Shown: in pieces, positions 50,244 through 59,024 of the stretch | Position numbering within the stretch: the first letter of the stretch is position 1 | Layout: each line of letters begins with the position of its first letter | DNA from: Methylophaga sp. UBA3192 | GTDB taxonomy: Bacteria > Pseudomonadota > Gammaproteobacteria > Nitrosococcales > Methylophagaceae | Length of the DNA stretch: 64,000 nt | NCBI GenBank assembly: GCA_002363955.1 | Contig: DEXE01000007.1 | Coordinates: forward strand, 84,186-148,185 | Reading direction: 5' to 3' | Made by a program: the position numbers and the translations under genes | The notes under the pieces: model-generated | What the model was told of the DNA's origin: nothing | What the model saw: the letters and a program-made list of their open reading frames with translations, nothing else | The model's database searches: none

Positions 50244-51528
50244 AATCAGCCTGAAACGCCTGGTGACCGTCAGCTTTCTATTGTTTGGCGGCACTATTGT
50301 GCTTGGTTATTCCCTGTTAAGTGCTCATTTTTTTATTCGCGGCATGGACAATATTGTGACCGGTGGTATGGAAAACGCCGCGCTGACCTATCTCGCCAAT
50401 AACAAATCACTTGCCGATGATGAACTGGTTAATTATAGAGGCAGCCAGCTTTCCGGGAGCTGGGAATCACAACCACCAGAGATTCGTCAGGTATTAGCTG
50501 AACCACCGCAGCGCAGTGGCGAATTAGTTAAACAGGATGATTCACACTGGTTGAATCGTCCGGACAAGGTGTATTTCGCCCTCAAAGTCGATCTGGCAAA
50601 TGAATCGGTCTACATCAGCAGAACCCTTTCCCGCGAGAATGTTTCCAGTTTGATGAGCCGGAATATGGCCGACAGCATGCGGTTATTATTAGGTGTCAGT
50701 GCCTTAATCGCGCTGACACTAATGCTGATTACCTGGCTGTTAATGCGCAGTATCTCAACCCCTGTGTCACGGCTGAATGCCTGGACCCAATCATTAACCC
50801 CTGAAAATCTCTCACAACCAGCCCCGGACTTTCTGTATCCTGAACTGAATCAAATGGCGAAACTGATCCAGAACAGTCTGTCGTCCGTGCAACGCAGCCT
50901 GGATCGAGAACATCGATTCCTGCGTTATACCAGCCATGAATTACGAACGCCTATCAGTGTTATCCGCAACAATATTGAATTGCAGTACAAAGTATTACAG
51001 CAGAATTCGTCCACATTGAATCCGATGCAGCGGGATATTGCCGATCGGATTGATCGTGCCAGTATTACCATGCAGCATCTCACTGAAACATTACTCTGGT
51101 TAAGCCGTGAGGATAATGAAAAACTGCCAGAATCAGTGGTTGAAATTGATAAGTTGCTGCTGGAAATCACTGAAGAGATGCGTTATCTGCTGCGTAATAA
51201 AACGGTTGAACTTATTGTGGAAACCCACCCATATCAATGTTCGCTAAGTGCCGTGGCGGCAAGAATTGTCTTGGGTAACCTGATCCGCAATGCCTTTCAG
51301 CATACCTGGGAAGGTCAGGTCATTATCAGCCAGCAAGGTCCACGGATCAGTATCGTCAATCGTCAGTTTGACGCTGATATGGATGTGGCTCCAACGGAAC
51401 TGGGATTTGGTCTCGGTCTGCAACTTACCGCACAGTTAACCGAAAAACTCGGCTGGTATTATCAGAATATTGCCAACGAAAATGGCCATAATGTGATGCT
51501 GGATATCAGCCACCAACAAAGCAGCTAA
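50233..51528 (+). CDS. Membrane sensor histidine kinase
   Basis: 431 residues from ATG 50233, which has AGGG six bases ahead and overlaps the regulator gene by 11 bases; an upstream ATG at 50227 lacks spacing. Two membrane segments (about 11-33 and 149-171), a ~115-residue periplasmic sensor of no named family, HAMP (about 172-215), HisKA with His235 in YTSHELRTP, and a short HATPase (GNLIRNAFQH, GFGLGLQLT). The stimulus is unknown; likely the pump substrate or envelope damage. Confidence 0.94.
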   Translation: MKRKISLKRLVTVSFLLFGGTIVLGYSLLSAHFFIRGMDNIVTGGMENAALTYLANNKSLADDELVNYRGSQLSGSWESQPPEIRQVLAEPPQRSGELVKQDDSHWLNRPDKVYFALKVDLANESVYISRTLSRENVSSLMSRNMADSMRLLLGVSALIALTLMLITWLLMRSISTPVSRLNAWTQSLTPENLSQPAPDFLYPELNQMAKLIQNSLSSVQRSLDREHRFLRYTSHELRTPISVIRNNIELQYKVLQQNSSTLNPMQRDIADRIDRASITMQHLTETLLWLSREDNEKLPESVVEIDKLLLEITEEMRYLLRNKTVELIVETHPYQCSLSAVAARIVLGNLIRNAFQHTWEGQVIISQQGPRISIVNRQFDADMDVAPTELGFGLGLQLTAQLTEKLGWYYQNIANENGHNVMLDISHQQSS

Positions 51529-51587
51529 GACTGTTGATTTGTGTAAATATGCCACTGTTGTGACGATAAAAAATCAGCTGCTCCGTT

Positions 51588-52349
51588 TCAACTCAGAAAC
51601 TGGCGATAAAACTGTACTGCTGTGCGGCCACTATGGCTGGCTCGTCGCATGGCAAATTGCTTAGCCTGCTCATGGAGCATTGCCTGATTCACATCTACAT
51701 TTTCAAACAGAATATCCACCATCGCCAGATAGGTCTCCCAACTCGGTGGATAGAATGATAACCACAAGCCAAACCGATCTGACAGGGCTAACTTATCTTC
51801 CAGACTATCAGTGTAGTGAACCTCACCATCCACCACCCGGCTGGCCTGATTTTCGGCTTGTTGTTCCGGCATCAGATGCCGTCGGTTTGAAGTAGCATAA
51901 ATTCTGACATGTTCCGGAGGTAACTCCAGGCCACCTTCCAACAGACTTTTAAGAGGCTTAAATCCTTCATCACCTGGTTCGAAGGACAAATCATCGCAGA
52001 AGATCACAAAACGGAATGGCCGATCTTCCAGATCATCAAGGATTTCCGGCAACCAGCCAAGCTCTGCCTTATCGATCTGCAACATACGTAATCCCTCACC
52101 AGCAAACTCGTTTAATAATGCTTTGATAAGTGAAGATTTACCGGTACCTCTGGCACCCCATAACAAAGCGTGATTACTGCTTTCACCGTTAACAAATCGA
52201 CGGGTATTTTCAACCAGCTGCTGTTTTTGTTCCTCAATGCCGATGAGTTGATCCAACCGAATTGAGTCAAGCCGGGTAATCGCTTTGAGCTTCTGCGTAT
52301 GGGCACGCCATACCGCAGCGTGAATTTGATGCCAATCCAGATTATTCAT
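51588..52349 (-). CDS. AAA-type ATPase of the DUF815 family
   Basis: 253 residues, soluble. Walker A GARGTGKS at 65-72, Walker B FVIFCDDLSF (about 113-122), sensor region YATSNRRHL, and SDRFGLWLSFYPPS. These are the DUF815 hallmarks. Function unknown in bacteria. Downstream of tonB by 70 bp in the same direction and convergent with the kinase gene. Confidence 0.9.
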   Translation of the reverse strand: MNNLDWHQIHAAVWRAHTQKLKAITRLDSIRLDQLIGIEEQKQQLVENTRRFVNGESSNHALLWGARGTGKSSLIKALLNEFAGEGLRMLQIDKAELGWLPEILDDLEDRPFRFVIFCDDLSFEPGDEGFKPLKSLLEGGLELPPEHVRIYATSNRRHLMPEQQAENQASRVVDGEVHYTDSLEDKLALSDRFGLWLSFYPPSWETYLAMVDILFENVDVNQAMLHEQAKQFAMRRASHSGRTAVQFYRQFLS

Positions 52350-52419
52350 CTGCTGTGCTCCTGATACTGCATTGTTACGTGGATTTTAATACTATGATGG
52401 TGCCTGACTCTGATGAACG

Positions 52420-53241
52420 TCAACTGCTTAATTCAAATGCAATAGGCACTTTTACTTCCAATTGCTGCTGTGACATCTCAGCAGGAAAAGCCGGTAATGG
52501 TTGTGCCTTTTCCAGCATTTCCACCACTGCCTGATCCAGGCGCTGATATCCAGAGCTGGCATCAATACGTGAGGCTTTGATTTTGCCATCACGGTTGACG
52601 ACAAAAAATAACTGCACCACACCCTGCTCTCCACGGCGTCTGGAAATGCTTGGATAACGCTTTTGCTCTGCCAGCGTTCTGGCGAGTAAATTGAAATAGG
52701 TCTGTTGAGCTGCCTGTTGCAAAGCTGAAACAGTTTGACTGGAGATTGAACTGCTCTCAGCTGACTCACCTTGCTCGGCAATTTGCGTTTTTTCCAATTG
52801 CTTTTCAGAATTTGCTGTTGGTTTCTCTGCCGGAGCAGATGTGGCAGCAAGCACCTCTGAGCTATCAGGTTCAGGTTCAGCGTTATCGGAAAGTGGCGCG
52901 CTATTAACGGCCTTTTTTATCTCCGTTTGCTGCAAGGGTTTTACCGCTTCAGTTTTGCTGATTTTTTCCTCAACTTGCACTGGCGTATCATTGCGTTCCT
53001 GAACCTCAGTGATTGCGGATTCTTCTTCAATGTTGGTCAATGGTTCTGAGGTGGCAGTAGCCTGTTGTTTCTCCATGGTGGTGGCATCCAGCATGCTGAT
53101 ATCAATCTCAATCCCAGCTTCCTTTATGGGGGCAACAGGTTGAAGCCGGGGCTGGTGTTTGAGCGTATACATACCAAACGCAAAGACATGAATTGATATG
53201 GCGCTCAAAATTGCCAATACCCAGTATCGAAATTTAATCAT
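52420..53241 (-). CDS. TonB-like energy transducer
   Basis: 273 residues from ATG 53239-53241; the longer frame would overlap exbD fully and lacks conservation. One N-terminal membrane helix (about 7-25, with SxxxH: SAISIHVFAF), a long acidic, Glu/Lys/Ala-rich periplasmic spacer, and a C-terminal TonB domain (about 185-270, RYPSISRRRGEQGVVQLFFVV). The spacer is rich in Glu, Ala and Ser rather than the usual Pro-Lys runs. Transfers ExbBD energy to outer-membrane receptors; no receptor gene is in the window. Confidence 0.93.
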   Translation of the reverse strand: MIKFRYWVLAILSAISIHVFAFGMYTLKHQPRLQPVAPIKEAGIEIDISMLDATTMEKQQATATSEPLTNIEEESAITEVQERNDTPVQVEEKISKTEAVKPLQQTEIKKAVNSAPLSDNAEPEPDSSEVLAATSAPAEKPTANSEKQLEKTQIAEQGESAESSSISSQTVSALQQAAQQTYFNLLARTLAEQKRYPSISRRRGEQGVVQLFFVVNRDGKIKASRIDASSGYQRLDQAVVEMLEKAQPLPAFPAEMSQQQLEVKVPIAFELSS

Positions 53242-53665
53242 GTTTATTGCTTTGGGTCTGCGTTGCCAGTGACACCCGCAGTATTCCGGCGGCACGAACT
53301 CTTTTCAGTAACTCAGTTAACTTGTTAGCAGGGACAGATGCATCCGTTTTAATCAGTAGTTTGAATGATTGGGCATTATTCGTTTCCGATATTGCCTGTT
53401 TTAACAAATCCGTTAAGGCATCGGCTTCCAGCAACATATCATTAAAGGCCAATTGCCCTCTGGAAGACACCAGCAAAACAGCATCATGTTCCTGCAGAGC
53501 CGATTGCTGCTGGGATGTTGGCGGTTGGATTTTGATAAAATCACTGGAAGTTAATTGCCCGGCAATCAGAAAAAAGATCAGCATCAAAAACACAATATTA
53601 ATCAATGGGATCATATTGTCATCAGGTTGATTACCTCGCGGGGCATGATTTGGGATAAGTATCAT
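53234..53665 (-). CDS. ExbD/TolR-type protein, second copy
   Basis: 143 residues. One membrane helix (about 20-41) with N-terminal DDNMIPLINIVFLMLIFFLI. The proton-path aspartate of ExbD (Asp25 in PLIDVVF) is replaced by Asn (PLINIVF), while the first copy keeps it. C-terminal periplasmic domain present. Overlaps tonB by eight bases and the first exbD by four. Confidence 0.92.
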   Translation of the reverse strand: MILIPNHAPRGNQPDDNMIPLINIVFLMLIFFLIAGQLTSSDFIKIQPPTSQQQSALQEHDAVLLVSSRGQLAFNDMLLEADALTDLLKQAISETNNAQSFKLLIKTDASVPANKLTELLKRVRAAGILRVSLATQTQSNKHD

Positions 53666-54060
53666 ATGGCTAAACCTGCCAGACTGACTTTTTCAACGCC
53701 GATGGTTTTCAATTGATCCAGAAAATCAATCAACTGCTGAGTTGTTACCCCCTCTGCCACCGAGACAACAAATACACTCCGTTTATCTTCAGTACGCGTT
53801 TGTTTTACGGGGCTGAGCTTTGATAGCGGGTAACGTCTTTTATCGAACTCATATTCTCCAGCGGTCTGTAATACAAGATGATACTGAGTACGTATTTCAT
53901 CTGTATTGTAGGATTCACTGGCAGCGGTAATATCCATTTGTCGCCAGTGGGTAAAACCGGAAGACAACATGAAAAAAAGTAACAGAATAAACACCACATC
54001 AATTAAAGGTGTCAGACTAATCATTCTGCGTTTTGCCGAAAATGGTTGTTCAAGCAACAT
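53662..54060 (-). CDS. ExbD/TolR-type protein, first copy
   Basis: 132 residues. SLTPLIDVVFILLLFFMLSS with the conserved membrane aspartate at about residue 21. Periplasmic C-terminal domain ends GVEKVSLAGLA. With ExbB it forms the proton-driven motor for TonB. Overlaps exbB by 11 bases. Confidence 0.94.
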   Translation of the reverse strand: MLLEQPFSAKRRMISLTPLIDVVFILLLFFMLSSGFTHWRQMDITAASESYNTDEIRTQYHLVLQTAGEYEFDKRRYPLSKLSPVKQTRTEDKRSVFVVSVAEGVTTQQLIDFLDQLKTIGVEKVSLAGLAI

Positions 54061-54742
54061 TTTTAAAGCTTTCGCTGCAAACAGCTGCCTTTGGATTGAT
54101 AAATGGGGCGTGTGTAAAGACCTGAGTTACCCCATCATTTATCAGCGCTGTAACTCGCTCCGTTTTACGCTCTAACCAGTTATGCGCCAGCACAGCCGGT
54201 ATTGCCACCGCCAGACCAACCGCAGTGGTTAATAAGGCCTGCCAAATCCCCGCGGAAAGTACAGCAGGATCAACCTGACTACCGGCTTGTTCCATCTGCT
54301 GAAAAGCGAGGATCATGCCCATAACCGTACCAAACAAGCCCAGTAAAGGGCTTAAACTGGCAATCACTTCCAGAGGACGCAGATAACTGCGTAATTGACT
54401 GATACGCAAGCTGGCAACACGTTGCAACTCTTCCCTGAGTAAGCCGACCGGTATCTCGGTCTGCCTCAGTCCTTCCATGCTCAATGCCAGTAACTCATCC
54501 AATGGTTTGGAGATTTTCAGCTGCAGAATAGCCTGCTCAGGCTCGTTTTGTTTCCACAAGGCAATGGCTTTTTTTGCTGTTTTCGTTGATTCGGGTGAGA
54601 TTAATAATATTTGCCATGTTTTGATTAAAACAATACTGACCGCAATAATCGAAAACCCCAGCAAAATCCACACAACAGGGCCGCCTACTTCAAGTAACTG
54701 TTGCAACAGCGTTAAAAAGGAAGAAGATGTGTTTTCGTTCAT
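54050..54742 (-). CDS. ExbB/TolQ-type proton channel protein
   Basis: 230 residues, three membrane segments (about 19-40, 127-149, 168-190). MotA/TolQ/ExbB domain with SLSPLLGLFGTVMGMILAF and GIWQALLTTAVGLAVAIPA, which carry the conserved Thr residues. First gene of the operon; a Fur box lies 79 bp upstream. Confidence 0.95.
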   Translation of the reverse strand: MNENTSSSFLTLLQQLLEVGGPVVWILLGFSIIAVSIVLIKTWQILLISPESTKTAKKAIALWKQNEPEQAILQLKISKPLDELLALSMEGLRQTEIPVGLLREELQRVASLRISQLRSYLRPLEVIASLSPLLGLFGTVMGMILAFQQMEQAGSQVDPAVLSAGIWQALLTTAVGLAVAIPAVLAHNWLERKTERVTALINDGVTQVFTHAPFINPKAAVCSESFKNVA

Positions 54743-54820
54743 CGCTGAGCAAAGACCGGATTGAAGCCAATGATCAAATTTGTGCGCATCATGAATGATT
54801 CCTTATATTCAAACAGCTTT

Positions 54821-54839
54821 AATGATAATAGTTATCATT
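54821..54839 (-). promoter_or_regulatory. Fur box upstream of exbB
   Basis: AATGATAATAGTTATCATT: near-perfect inverted repeat with an A at the centre, close to the Fur consensus of GATAAT units. It predicts iron-repressed expression of exbB-exbD-exbD-tonB. Confidence 0.9.
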
Positions 54840-54945
54840 TAGCTTTGCAAAGAAATCTTCTATGGCGAACCCTTGCTTATTGCTTAAATTACAACAATAG
54901 TTCCGTCGTAATCCGTGTTACAGCTATAGGTTTTTATTGTGATGT

Positions 54946-54974
54946 TCAAAAAAAAGCCCCGCTAGGCGGGGCTT
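54946..54974 (-). terminator. pnp intrinsic terminator
   Basis: AAGCCCCGC/GCGGGGCTT stem with a TAG loop, followed on the minus strand by a run of eight T. Very strong. Confidence 0.93.
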
Positions 54975-54999
54975 CCAAATCAAACCTGAATTGACTGAA

Positions 55000-57093
55000 T
55001 TATTCTGCAGCCACTTCATGAACAGCTTTCATACTCAGGCGAATACGGCCCTGACGGTCAACTTCCAGTACCTTCACTTCAATCATGTCACCTTCAGACA
55101 GTTTATCACTGACATTTTCCACACGCTCATCAGAGATTTGTGAAATATGTACCAGTCCATCTTTACCTGGCAGAATCGTGACAAACGCCCCAAAATCCAT
55201 CAGCTTGGCAACACGGCCCTGATAGACCTTGCCGACTTCAACTTCAGCGGTGATTTGCTCAATACGGTGTAATGCATCCTGACCCGCATTGAAATCCGAA
55301 GAGAAAATCATCACGGTGCCATCATCCTGAATATCGATAGTTGCACCGGTTTCTTCGGTGATTGCACGAATGGTTGCGCCACCTTTACCGATAACATCAC
55401 GAATTTTATCAGCATGAATTTTCACAGTGATAATACGTGGTGCAAATTCGGACATTTCCTGACGGTGCGTTGAGATCACTGCATTCATTTTTTCCAGAAT
55501 ATGCAGACGACCATCACGGGCTTGCGCCAGTGCAGTACGCATGATTTCTTCGTTGATACCTTCGATCTTGATATCCATTTGCAGTGCCGTCACACCTTTT
55601 TCGGTACCGGCCACTTTAAAGTCCATATCACCCAGATGATCTTCATCCCCCAGAATATCGGTCAAAACGGCATAACCATCTGGTTCTTTAATCAGACCCA
55701 TCGCAATACCGGCAACAGGTGCTTTAATGGGTACACCGGCATCCATTAACGCCAATGAGGTACCACAGACAGAGGCCATTGAACTTGAACCATTGGATTC
55801 AGTGATTTCAGATACGACGCGAACCACATACGGGAATTCTTCAGCAGTTGGCATAACCGCCTGGATACCGCGTTTAGCTAATTTTCCATGACCAATTTCA
55901 CGACGTTTCGGTGAACCAACAAAACCGGTTTCACCAACACAGAATGGTGGGAAATTGTAATGCAGCATAAAGCGATCACGGTATTCACCTTCAACGGCAT
56001 CAATCATCTGTGCATCACGTTCCGCACCCAAAGTTGCCACCACAATCGCCTGAGTTTCACCACGGGTGAACAATGCAGAACCATGCACACGTGGTAATAC
56101 AGTAGTTTCAACGAATACTGGACGTACAGTTTTGGTATCTCGACCATCAATACGTGGTTCACCGGCGATAATACGACCACGAACCAGTTCTTTTTCCAGT
56201 TTACCGAACAAACCTTTCACTTCATCTTCAGACCATTCACCATCTTCACTGACTAATGCCTCAACAGCGGCTTGACGAATTTCTGAGAGTTGATCCTGAC
56301 GCTGCATTTTATCGCTGATAGCGTAAGCCGTTTTAATGCCTTCAAACGCTTGCTCTTTAACCGCATTATATAGACGATCATCTTTTTCCGGAGCAGTCCA
56401 ATCCCAAGCCGGTTTGCCAGCTTCGGCTTTCAATTCATCAATCAGTTTGATTGCTGTCTGAATTTGTTGATGGCCATACATAACTGAGCCTAACATCACT
56501 TCTTCTGGCAATTCAGAAGCTTCTGATTCCACCATCAAGACCGCACTGACAGTACCGGCAACCACTAAATCCAGTGAGCTGTTGGCTAATTGTTTTTTAG
56601 ACGGATTCAGAATGTAGTTACCATCAACATAACCGACCCGTGCGGCACCTAATGGGCCATTAAAAGGTAAACCTGAGATAGCTAACGCTGCAGAAGCACC
56701 GATCATTGCTGGAATATCGGGATCAATTTCAGGGTCTAAAGCCATTACGGTGGCAATTACCTGAACTTCATTAATGAAACCTTTCGGAAACAATGGACGT
56801 AATGGACGATCGATCAGACGGGATGTCAGCGTTTCTTTCTCTGAAGGGCGGCCCTCACGTTTGAAAAACCCACCGGGTATTTTACCTGCAGCATAAGTAC
56901 GTTCTTGATAATTTACGGTTAACGGAAAGAAATCCTGGCCAGGATTTACATTTTTCTTTCCGACTACAGTTACCAGCACTGATGTCTCACCCAGACTGGC
57001 AATAATGGAACCACCCGCCTGACGAGCAATTTTTCCGGTTTCCAGGCTAAGCGTATGCTCACCGAACTGAACTGTCTTTTTTACTGAATTCAC
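55000..57093 (-). CDS. pnp: Polynucleotide phosphorylase
   Basis: 3'-5' phosphorolytic exoribonuclease of the degradosome. 697 residues (E. coli 711). Two RNase PH domains (about 5-145 and 310-545) around an alpha-helical region, KH (about 550-615, [15 protein letters not shown]) and S1 (about 620-690, [15 protein letters not shown]). Active region [22 protein letters not shown]: [13 protein letters not shown]. Start GTG 57091-57093, AAGGAAA ahead. Its leader holds a 14-bp hairpin. Confidence 0.98.
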   Translation of the reverse strand: MNSVKKTVQFGEHTLSLETGKIARQAGGSIIASLGETSVLVTVVGKKNVNPGQDFFPLTVNYQERTYAAGKIPGGFFKREGRPSEKETLTSRLIDRPLRPLFPKGFINEVQVIATVMALDPEIDPDIPAMIGASAALAISGLPFNGPLGAARVGYVDGNYILNPSKKQLANSSLDLVVAGTVSAVLMVESEASELPEEVMLGSVMYGHQQIQTAIKLIDELKAEAGKPAWDWTAPEKDDRLYNAVKEQAFEGIKTAYAISDKMQRQDQLSEIRQAAVEALVSEDGEWSEDEVKGLFGKLEKELVRGRIIAGEPRIDGRDTKTVRPVFVETTVLPRVHGSALFTRGETQAIVVATLGAERDAQMIDAVEGEYRDRFMLHYNFPPFCVGETGFVGSPKRREIGHGKLAKRGIQAVMPTAEEFPYVVRVVSEITESNGSSSMASVCGTSLALMDAGVPIKAPVAGIAMGLIKEPDGYAVLTDILGDEDHLGDMDFKVAGTEKGVTALQMDIKIEGINEEIMRTALAQARDGRLHILEKMNAVISTHRQEMSEFAPRIITVKIHADKIRDVIGKGGATIRAITEETGATIDIQDDGTVMIFSSDFNAGQDALHRIEQITAEVEVGKVYQGRVAKLMDFGAFVTILPGKDGLVHISQISDERVENVSDKLSEGDMIEVKVLEVDRQGRIRLSMKAVHEVAAE

Positions 57094-57170
57094 TAGTATT
57101 TCCTTCTCTTGACTACATCAGCCATGAACCTTTTCATCACTGATTTAAAAAACGATAAACGCATAAATGA

Positions 57171-57208
57171 ATATGCCCCTGAAACCGCGGGGGATTTCAG
57201 GGGCATAT
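57171..57208 (-). promoter_or_regulatory. Long perfect hairpin in the rpsO-pnp spacer
   Basis: 14 perfect pairs (ATATGCCCCTGAAA and its complement) with a 10-base loop and no T-tract, 78 bases before pnp. In E. coli an RNase III hairpin in the pnp leader is cleaved and PNPase then represses its own mRNA; position and shape match. Confidence 0.7.
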
Positions 57209-57284
57209 CAGTCAACGCACCAGCCTAATGCCAAAGATATTGGCGGAGGCTCGATGAGATGTTTTGCAGATCACGTCGGGTAAT

Positions 57285-57554
57285 TTAGCGACGCAGACCT
57301 AAGTCAGCAATTAAATCACGGTAACGGTTAATATCCGTTTTTTTCAGGTAGTCGAGCATTTTACGACGACCACTAACCATTTTTAACAAACCTTGACGTG
57401 AGTGATGATCATGGATGTTAGTTTTAAAATGGTCTGAAAGATTGGTAATACGGGCAGTCAGCAGAGCTACCTGAACTTCAGCTGAGCCGGTATCGCCTTC
57501 AGTACGACCGTATTTTTTGATGATTTCTTGCTTTTGTTCTGCAGTAATTGACAT
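57285..57554 (-). CDS. rpsO: 30S ribosomal protein S15
   Basis: 89 residues, full length. [45 protein letters not shown] and the end [12 protein letters not shown] are S15 signatures. GGAG lies ahead of ATG 57552-57554. In the conserved truB-rpsO-pnp order. Confidence 0.98.
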   Translation of the reverse strand: MSITAEQKQEIIKKYGRTEGDTGSAEVQVALLTARITNLSDHFKTNIHDHHSRQGLLKMVSGRRKMLDYLKKTDINRYRDLIADLGLRR

Positions 57555-57571
57555 AAAAACTCCAACTTTTT

Positions 57572-57586
57572 ATAGCCTTTGGCTAT
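57572..57586 (-). promoter_or_regulatory. Hairpin in the rpsO leader
   Basis: ATAGCC, TTT-loop, GGCTAT, 18 bases upstream of the rpsO ATG and just before its ribosome site. It may be part of an S15 autoregulatory structure, known in E. coli as a pseudoknot here. Confidence 0.45.
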
Positions 57587-57608
57587 GAGTTAAATTCTGA
57601 AATAATCC

Positions 57609-57691
57609 AGCGGGTTAAACCGGATTACCCAACCTTTTAAGAGTGGCGAATTTTACCGGTTTTATCTGCTATTCACAAGCGGGTTAAACCG
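57609..57691. repeat. 14-bp direct repeat flanking the truB end
   Basis: AGCGGGTTAAACCG occurs at 57609-57622 and again at 57678-57691, where it spans the truB stop codon. The first copy sits in a weak TAATCC/GGATTA stem. Significance unknown. Confidence 0.7.
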
Positions 57692-58613
57692 TATCACCGG
57701 TAACAAACAAACGTTTTGCTGACACCGTGCCGTCCTGCGCTAATTCACCCAGACCGATAAACTGATCCTGAACATCAAATAGACGGACTTTTGCGCAATG
57801 ACCTTGAAATTCCGTTGTGACACTGCGACCAAAACGCATATCAGCAGACATATCGGCATCCAGTCTTACTTCAGGCCAGTCCGGTAATGCTTCATGAGCA
57901 GGTAATAATTGAGAATCAAGCCCCGGTAAGCCTTGTTGTTCTGCCAAATCCTGTAACCTCTCCAGACTTAATGCCTGGGTTAAATCATAACCAGCGGCAT
58001 CCGTACGTCTTAACATAGTGACATGTCCACAACTGCCTAAAGCGGCAGCAATGTCCTGAACTAAGGTGCGTATATAGGTCCCTTTGCTGCAGGATACCTG
58101 CAAGGTAAAACTGTCAGCATCACAGGCCAGCAATTCAATACTGTAGATGGTAATCAGACGAGATTTCCGTTCGATTTCTATGCCCTGACGAGCCAGCTTG
58201 TATAGTGGCTGTCCCTGGTGTTTTAAGGCTGAAAACATCGGCGGAATCTGTTGTAGCTCACCGGTAAAGTCCTGCAAAATACGTTGCAGTTTTTCCTCTG
58301 AATAATCCGGGATATTCTGTTGAGCGATAACGTCACCATCACTATCACCGCTATCGGTGAGAATGCCTAGCTGGCAACGCACCTGATACTGTTTATCAGC
58401 ATCCAGCAAATAGGTGGAGAGTTTGGTAGCTTCGCCCAGGCAGACAGGTAATACCCCGGTTGCTAATGGGTCGAGACTACCGGTATGTCCTGCCTTGTTT
58501 GCATTAAATAATCGTTTAACGCGTTGCAAAACATGATTTGAGGTCAATCCGGTAGGCTTGTCAATAATCACGATACCGGTAATATCGCGACCTTTTTTAC
58601 TGCGTTTTGCCAT
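57684..58613 (-). CDS. truB: tRNA pseudouridine(55) synthase
   Basis: Makes pseudouridine at position 55 of the T-loop. 309 residues (E. coli 314). Motif KAGHTGSLDPLATG with catalytic Asp48, KGTYIRTL, and a C-terminal PUA-like domain. Nine bp after rbfA. Confidence 0.97.
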   Translation of the reverse strand: MAKRSKKGRDITGIVIIDKPTGLTSNHVLQRVKRLFNANKAGHTGSLDPLATGVLPVCLGEATKLSTYLLDADKQYQVRCQLGILTDSGDSDGDVIAQQNIPDYSEEKLQRILQDFTGELQQIPPMFSALKHQGQPLYKLARQGIEIERKSRLITIYSIELLACDADSFTLQVSCSKGTYIRTLVQDIAAALGSCGHVTMLRRTDAAGYDLTQALSLERLQDLAEQQGLPGLDSQLLPAHEALPDWPEVRLDADMSADMRFGRSVTTEFQGHCAKVRLFDVQDQFIGLGELAQDGTVSAKRLFVTGDTV

Positions 58614-58622
58614 CGGAGAAAC

Positions 58623-59024
58623 TCAATCTTTATCAGTTTCTGAATCGGGTTCTTGTTCGTCTTTGATATCGGCATTGGCCTTAGAGATCAGTTCATCCAT
58701 ATAAAAGCCATGTTCCAGCGTGGTGTCATAACGAAATTGCAGCTCCGGCATGATGCGTAATTTTACGCGCTTTGCCAGCGCCCGACGCAGGAACCCTGCA
58801 GCGTTATTTAATCCTGCCAGACATTCTTTGGCGGCTTCTTCTGAATCAAATCCACTGAGCCGTGTCACATAAATACGCGCATATTTAAGATCGGATGTCA
58901 CATCAACATGTGACACCGTGACCATACTGACACGCGGATCAGCCAGATCATGCTGAATCAGCAAGGCCAATTCACGCATCATGACCTCACTGATTCGATT
59001 TGTGCGACTAAATTCTCTTGCCAT
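58623..59024 (-). CDS. rbfA: Ribosome-binding factor A
   Basis: 30S maturation and cold-shock factor, 133 residues, KH-like fold. TNRISEVMMRELALLIQ, VDVTSDLKYARIYVT, and LRIMPELQFRYDTTLE are signatures; the tail is acidic. The ATG shares one base with the infB stop (TAATG). Confidence 0.97.
   Translation of the reverse strand: MAREFSRTNRISEVMMRELALLIQHDLADPRVSMVTVSHVDVTSDLKYARIYVTRLSGFDSEEAAKECLAGLNNAAGFLRRALAKRVKLRIMPELQFRYDTTLEHGFYMDELISKANADIKDEQEPDSETDKD

Noticed and set aside
54761..54994. Rightward 77-codon frame across the Fur box and pnp terminator
   Set aside because: Runs through regulatory sequence; composition not protein-like.
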